From: a virus
IMG/VR virus record: IMGVR_UViG_3300037222_000033
Coordinates: 1-31,253 of that record
Reading direction: 5' to 3' (one strand)
Length of the DNA stretch: 31,253 bases
A program made the position numbers and the translations under genes. Under the pieces are notes generated by a model, which saw only the letters and a program-made list of their open reading frames with translations, was not told where the DNA came from and did not search any database. Each line of letters starts with the position of its first letter. Within the stretch, counting starts at the first letter, position 1. Below, piece by piece: positions 29,624 to 31,253 of this stretch.

Positions 29624-29970
29624 GCCGCGCATCCGAGTTCGGTTCTGATAGAGGCGAGCAATTGCCTCGTGCCGCCGTCTTCCCGTGCAAGCCGTTCGAT
29701 TTTTCGAATGCCTGATAAAACGGTCGTATGATCGCGATCCCCGAACGCGCGCCCGATGGCGGGATAGGATTTAAGCGTGAGGTGGCGAGCGAGATACATC
29801 GCGACGTGGCGCGGCATGATCACCTCACCGGGCCGCCGGTCGGAGTTGATGTCGTTCACCGTGATGCCAGCAAACCGTCCGCAAACCGCGCTTTGGATAT
29901 CGCGAATCGTTGGCGCGGGCTTCGACTCCGCATCCATTTCGCAAACGATATGGAACCACGGGGCCTTCAT
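29620..29970 (-). CDS. Stand-alone DnaA domain IV protein
   Basis: 116 residues from the ATG at 29970, which overlaps the gcrA stop as ATGA. Residues about 25-105 carry the complete DnaA C-terminal DNA-binding domain: a first helix (IQSAVCGRFAGITVNDINSD), then RRPGEVIMPRHVAMYLARHL, and the signature block IGRAFGDRDHTTVLSGIRKI. No AAA+ part is present. Domain IV binds DnaA boxes by itself, so this protein could compete with host DnaA at the origin or steer it to a phage site. It ends GCAA, with the next gene overlapped. Confidence 0.92.
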   Translation of the reverse strand: MKAPWFHIVCEMDAESKPAPTIRDIQSAVCGRFAGITVNDINSDRRPGEVIMPRHVAMYLARHLTLKSYPAIGRAFGDRDHTTVLSGIRKIERLAREDGGTRQLLASIRTELGCAA

Positions 29971-30560
29971 GCCGCGATTCCCTTGGTCGCAGCGCGTTCG
30001 GATCCGGTGCCGGGTCCGCTCGTAAGATCGTGATGGCCACCACAATAAGGCGACTTAACATCAACGCCAGCACGTCCATATGTGAAACGCGGATGGCCAC
30101 AAAAACGATATTCAGATGGATGGCCCACGCCATATATATATTTACAATCGCCCGCCTGTAATTCGGCGAACGTCACGAGGCGAGGCACGATATCCACGCT
30201 GCGGAGTTCTGCGATCTCCGCGGACATGGTGGATTGGATGACGCGAGTGCCGCCGTTGCCGCCATTGGCGATCTTGTAGATCGCGTGGTGGTCGCCCTGG
30301 CGCTTGCGATCGCGTGACGCTCTCGGTGCCTTGGCCTTCTTTTCGGGCTTCGGTTGTTTTTTGAATGACGGTTCACTGAGTCCGAGGCGGTGAATTTTCC
30401 CGATCACGGCGTTGCGTGTAAGTCCATCTCCCAAGGAGCCAGCAATCTGCGTCGCCGAAAGTCCACGATGCCATAGACGTTCAAGTTCGGCCGAACGTTC
30501 TGGGGGCCAAGGCATGTTATTGCGAACGCGTTCGATCGTAACTGTTTCTGTTTCAGACAT
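29967..30560 (-). CDS. gcrA: GcrA-family cell cycle regulator
   Basis: 197 residues from the ATG at 30560, with AAGGA seven bases upstream. Residues about 18-65 form the family HTH: MPWPPERSAELERLWHRGLS, then QIAGSLGDGLTRNAVIGKIH. The RNAVIGKxHRLGLS block is diagnostic. The middle is basic and disordered. The C-terminal part ends CKYIYGVGHPSEYRFCGHPR, then PYCGGHH, the Cys/His layout of the GcrA C terminus, which binds sigma-70. Host GcrA works with sigma-70 at promoters with GANTC methylation. A phage copy may redirect that system. It ends GIAA and overlaps the next gene by 4 nt. Confidence 0.92.
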   Translation of the reverse strand: MSETETVTIERVRNNMPWPPERSAELERLWHRGLSATQIAGSLGDGLTRNAVIGKIHRLGLSEPSFKKQPKPEKKAKAPRASRDRKRQGDHHAIYKIANGGNGGTRVIQSTMSAEIAELRSVDIVPRLVTFAELQAGDCKYIYGVGHPSEYRFCGHPRFTYGRAGVDVKSPYCGGHHDLTSGPGTGSERAATKGIAA

Positions 30561-30725
30561 TGCGATCCTTGATGTTGAGAGAAACGAGACGCGGTCGGGA
30601 ACAAAAACTATGCAGAGGTCGTCGACCATGAACGCAGAACACACCACTTCCAAAACGGAAACGCTGGCCGACTTTCTGAAAACCGATTCCTCTGCTAACC
30701 GATCGAAAGGTCCGTCCTGGTGAAC
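30561..30725. promoter_or_regulatory. Largest gap in the early operon, upstream of gcrA
   Basis: This 165-base space is the only sizeable break on the minus strand between 31253 and 17287. Every other pair overlaps or is separated by under 60 bases. A promoter for gcrA and the genes after it is therefore likely here. I could not find a -35/-10 pair that I trust. A short frame runs through it on the other strand (30632-30723). Confidence 0.4.
30632..30723 (+). CDS. Possible 30-residue plus-strand peptide
   Basis: A plus-strand ATG at 30632 opens a frame ending in TGA at 30723, just two bases from the stop of the convergent minus-strand gene. The sequence (NAEHTTSKTETLADFLKTDS) is polar and looks protein-like. 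AGAGG lies about ten bases upstream. It would be the only plus-strand gene in the window and lies within a gap that otherwise looks like a promoter. The length and support are weak. Confidence 0.25.
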
Positions 30726-30911
30726 TTATGTGACAGCCGCTCGGATCGCGTCCCATGCCTTCTTTTTGCGATACCAAGGATGGCGCATCAGCGATTTCTC
30801 GCGATCGGATTCATCTTTGAACGTGAACGCGACGAATGCTGCGCGAGGATTCGGATAAGGACCGCGCTTTGGCTTATTGGCGTGGACACATTTTTTTCTC
30901 ATCGCGGTCAT
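30726..30911 (-). CDS. Small basic protein of unknown function
   Basis: 61 residues with an ATG overlapping the upstream stop as ATGA. It is rich in Arg and Lys with Tyr/Trp patches (CVHANKPKRGPYPNPRAAF, RHPWYRKKKAW). A second ATG three codons on (MRKKC) is an alternative start. A nucleic-acid-binding role is possible but there is no family match. Confidence 0.65.
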   Translation of the reverse strand: MTAMRKKCVHANKPKRGPYPNPRAAFVAFTFKDESDREKSLMRHPWYRKKKAWDAIRAAVT

Positions 30912-31253
30912 TGGTTCATTTTACCTTGCGCCGCAGGCGTTTCTGCAACAGCGTGTTCCACCATTTGAACAATCGGCGAAACAACAGCATTGTCGGATAA
31001 TTCCTTCTTCACTTCGAGGATTCCAGTATCCATATCCCGAAGAGCGCGAGCTGCCCGAAGCAACGCAAGCACGTCATCCCTATTACGATCCTTGTTGCTT
31101 TCATTCAGTACTCCTGCCGCCATCTCGAATTTCGTCGCGAGTGCCCGCGCCTCATTCCGTTCCCTCTCGGCTGCGCTTAGAACGCCTAATGCGACGCTGA
31201 CTTTCGGGTCGTTACACCGGCCATAAAAAAGCGATTCGATCTGCTGGTAGGTA
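30908..31253 (-). CDS. Small early protein of unknown function, 5' end beyond the right edge
   Basis: The frame is open from the stop at 30908 to the right edge, 114 codons. An internal ATG at 31123 gives only 71 residues, but the sequence before it reads like protein (YQQIESLFYGRCNDPKVSVA, then SAAERERNEARALATKFEMA), so the true start is probably outside the window. The visible part is helical and charged (DDVLALLRAARALRDMDTG). No family is recognised. Confidence 0.62.
   Translation of the reverse strand, partial: TYQQIESLFYGRCNDPKVSVALGVLSAAERERNEARALATKFEMAAGVLNESNKDRNRDDVLALLRAARALRDMDTGILEVKKELSDNAVVSPIVQMVEHAVAETPAAQGKMNQ

Noticed and set aside
1-31253. CRISPR array, insertion sequence or integrase
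   Set aside because: No regularly spaced repeats, no transposase-like gene with terminal repeats and no tyrosine or serine recombinase motifs were seen on either strand.

Overview
The window is one arm of a tailed-phage or prophage genome of the HK97 structural type. Nearly every gene lies on the minus strand, so transcription runs from high to low coordinates. The host is almost certainly an alphaproteobacterium, because the early region encodes a GcrA-type cell-cycle regulator, a GapR (DUF2312) nucleoid protein and a DnaA domain IV protein. GcrA and GapR are essentially confined to that class. Both window edges cut a gene. No integrase, repressor/cro pair, helicase, polymerase, lysis gene, tail tape measure or tRNA was seen, so lifestyle cannot be decided from this window.

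Right region, about 31253 to 17287: a dense operon of about 38 small genes. Twenty-seven neighbouring pairs share a 4-nt ATGA or GTGA stop/start overlap. In order of transcription it carries two small genes, GcrA, DnaA domain IV, a second GcrA-like HTH protein, DUF4326, an MT-A70 adenine methyltransferase, a DUF1937 protein, a TSCPD-domain protein, an AP2/HNH endonuclease with a GcrA-like N terminus, many small unknowns, GapR, a GIY-YIG-family protein and a replication protein. It continues with two related cassettes of a signal-peptide protein followed by either an Mrr-like nuclease or a NusG-like antiterminator, and ends with a winged-helix regulator. Several genes of 30-59 codons fit exactly between neighbours by these overlaps.

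Middle region, about 17286 to 15012: the early/late boundary. It holds tandem repeats, a palindrome next to a strong Shine-Dalgarno sequence, two weakly supported coupled small ORFs, about 380 bases without a clear gene that contain a long imperfect hairpin with a competing pairing, and small unknown genes leading to an HNH nuclease.

Left region, 15011 to 1: the packaging and head operon. The order is terminase small and large subunits, portal, a first capsid-fold gene without a delta domain, an HNH homing-type insert, prohead protease, a second full-length major capsid gene, a small virion protein, a fused methyltransferase-glycosyltransferase, small genes, a gp6-like head-tail connector, a tandem-repeat protein, two virion/fibre-like proteins and the start of a GH71-like alpha-1,3-glucanase.

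Interpretation: the early genes look able to reprogram host replication, methylation and cell-cycle transcription. The NusG-like protein could then help transcription pass into the late operon. The late genes build an HK97-fold head that may contain two capsid proteins and may be glycosylated, with surface carbohydrate-binding or degrading proteins next to the connector.
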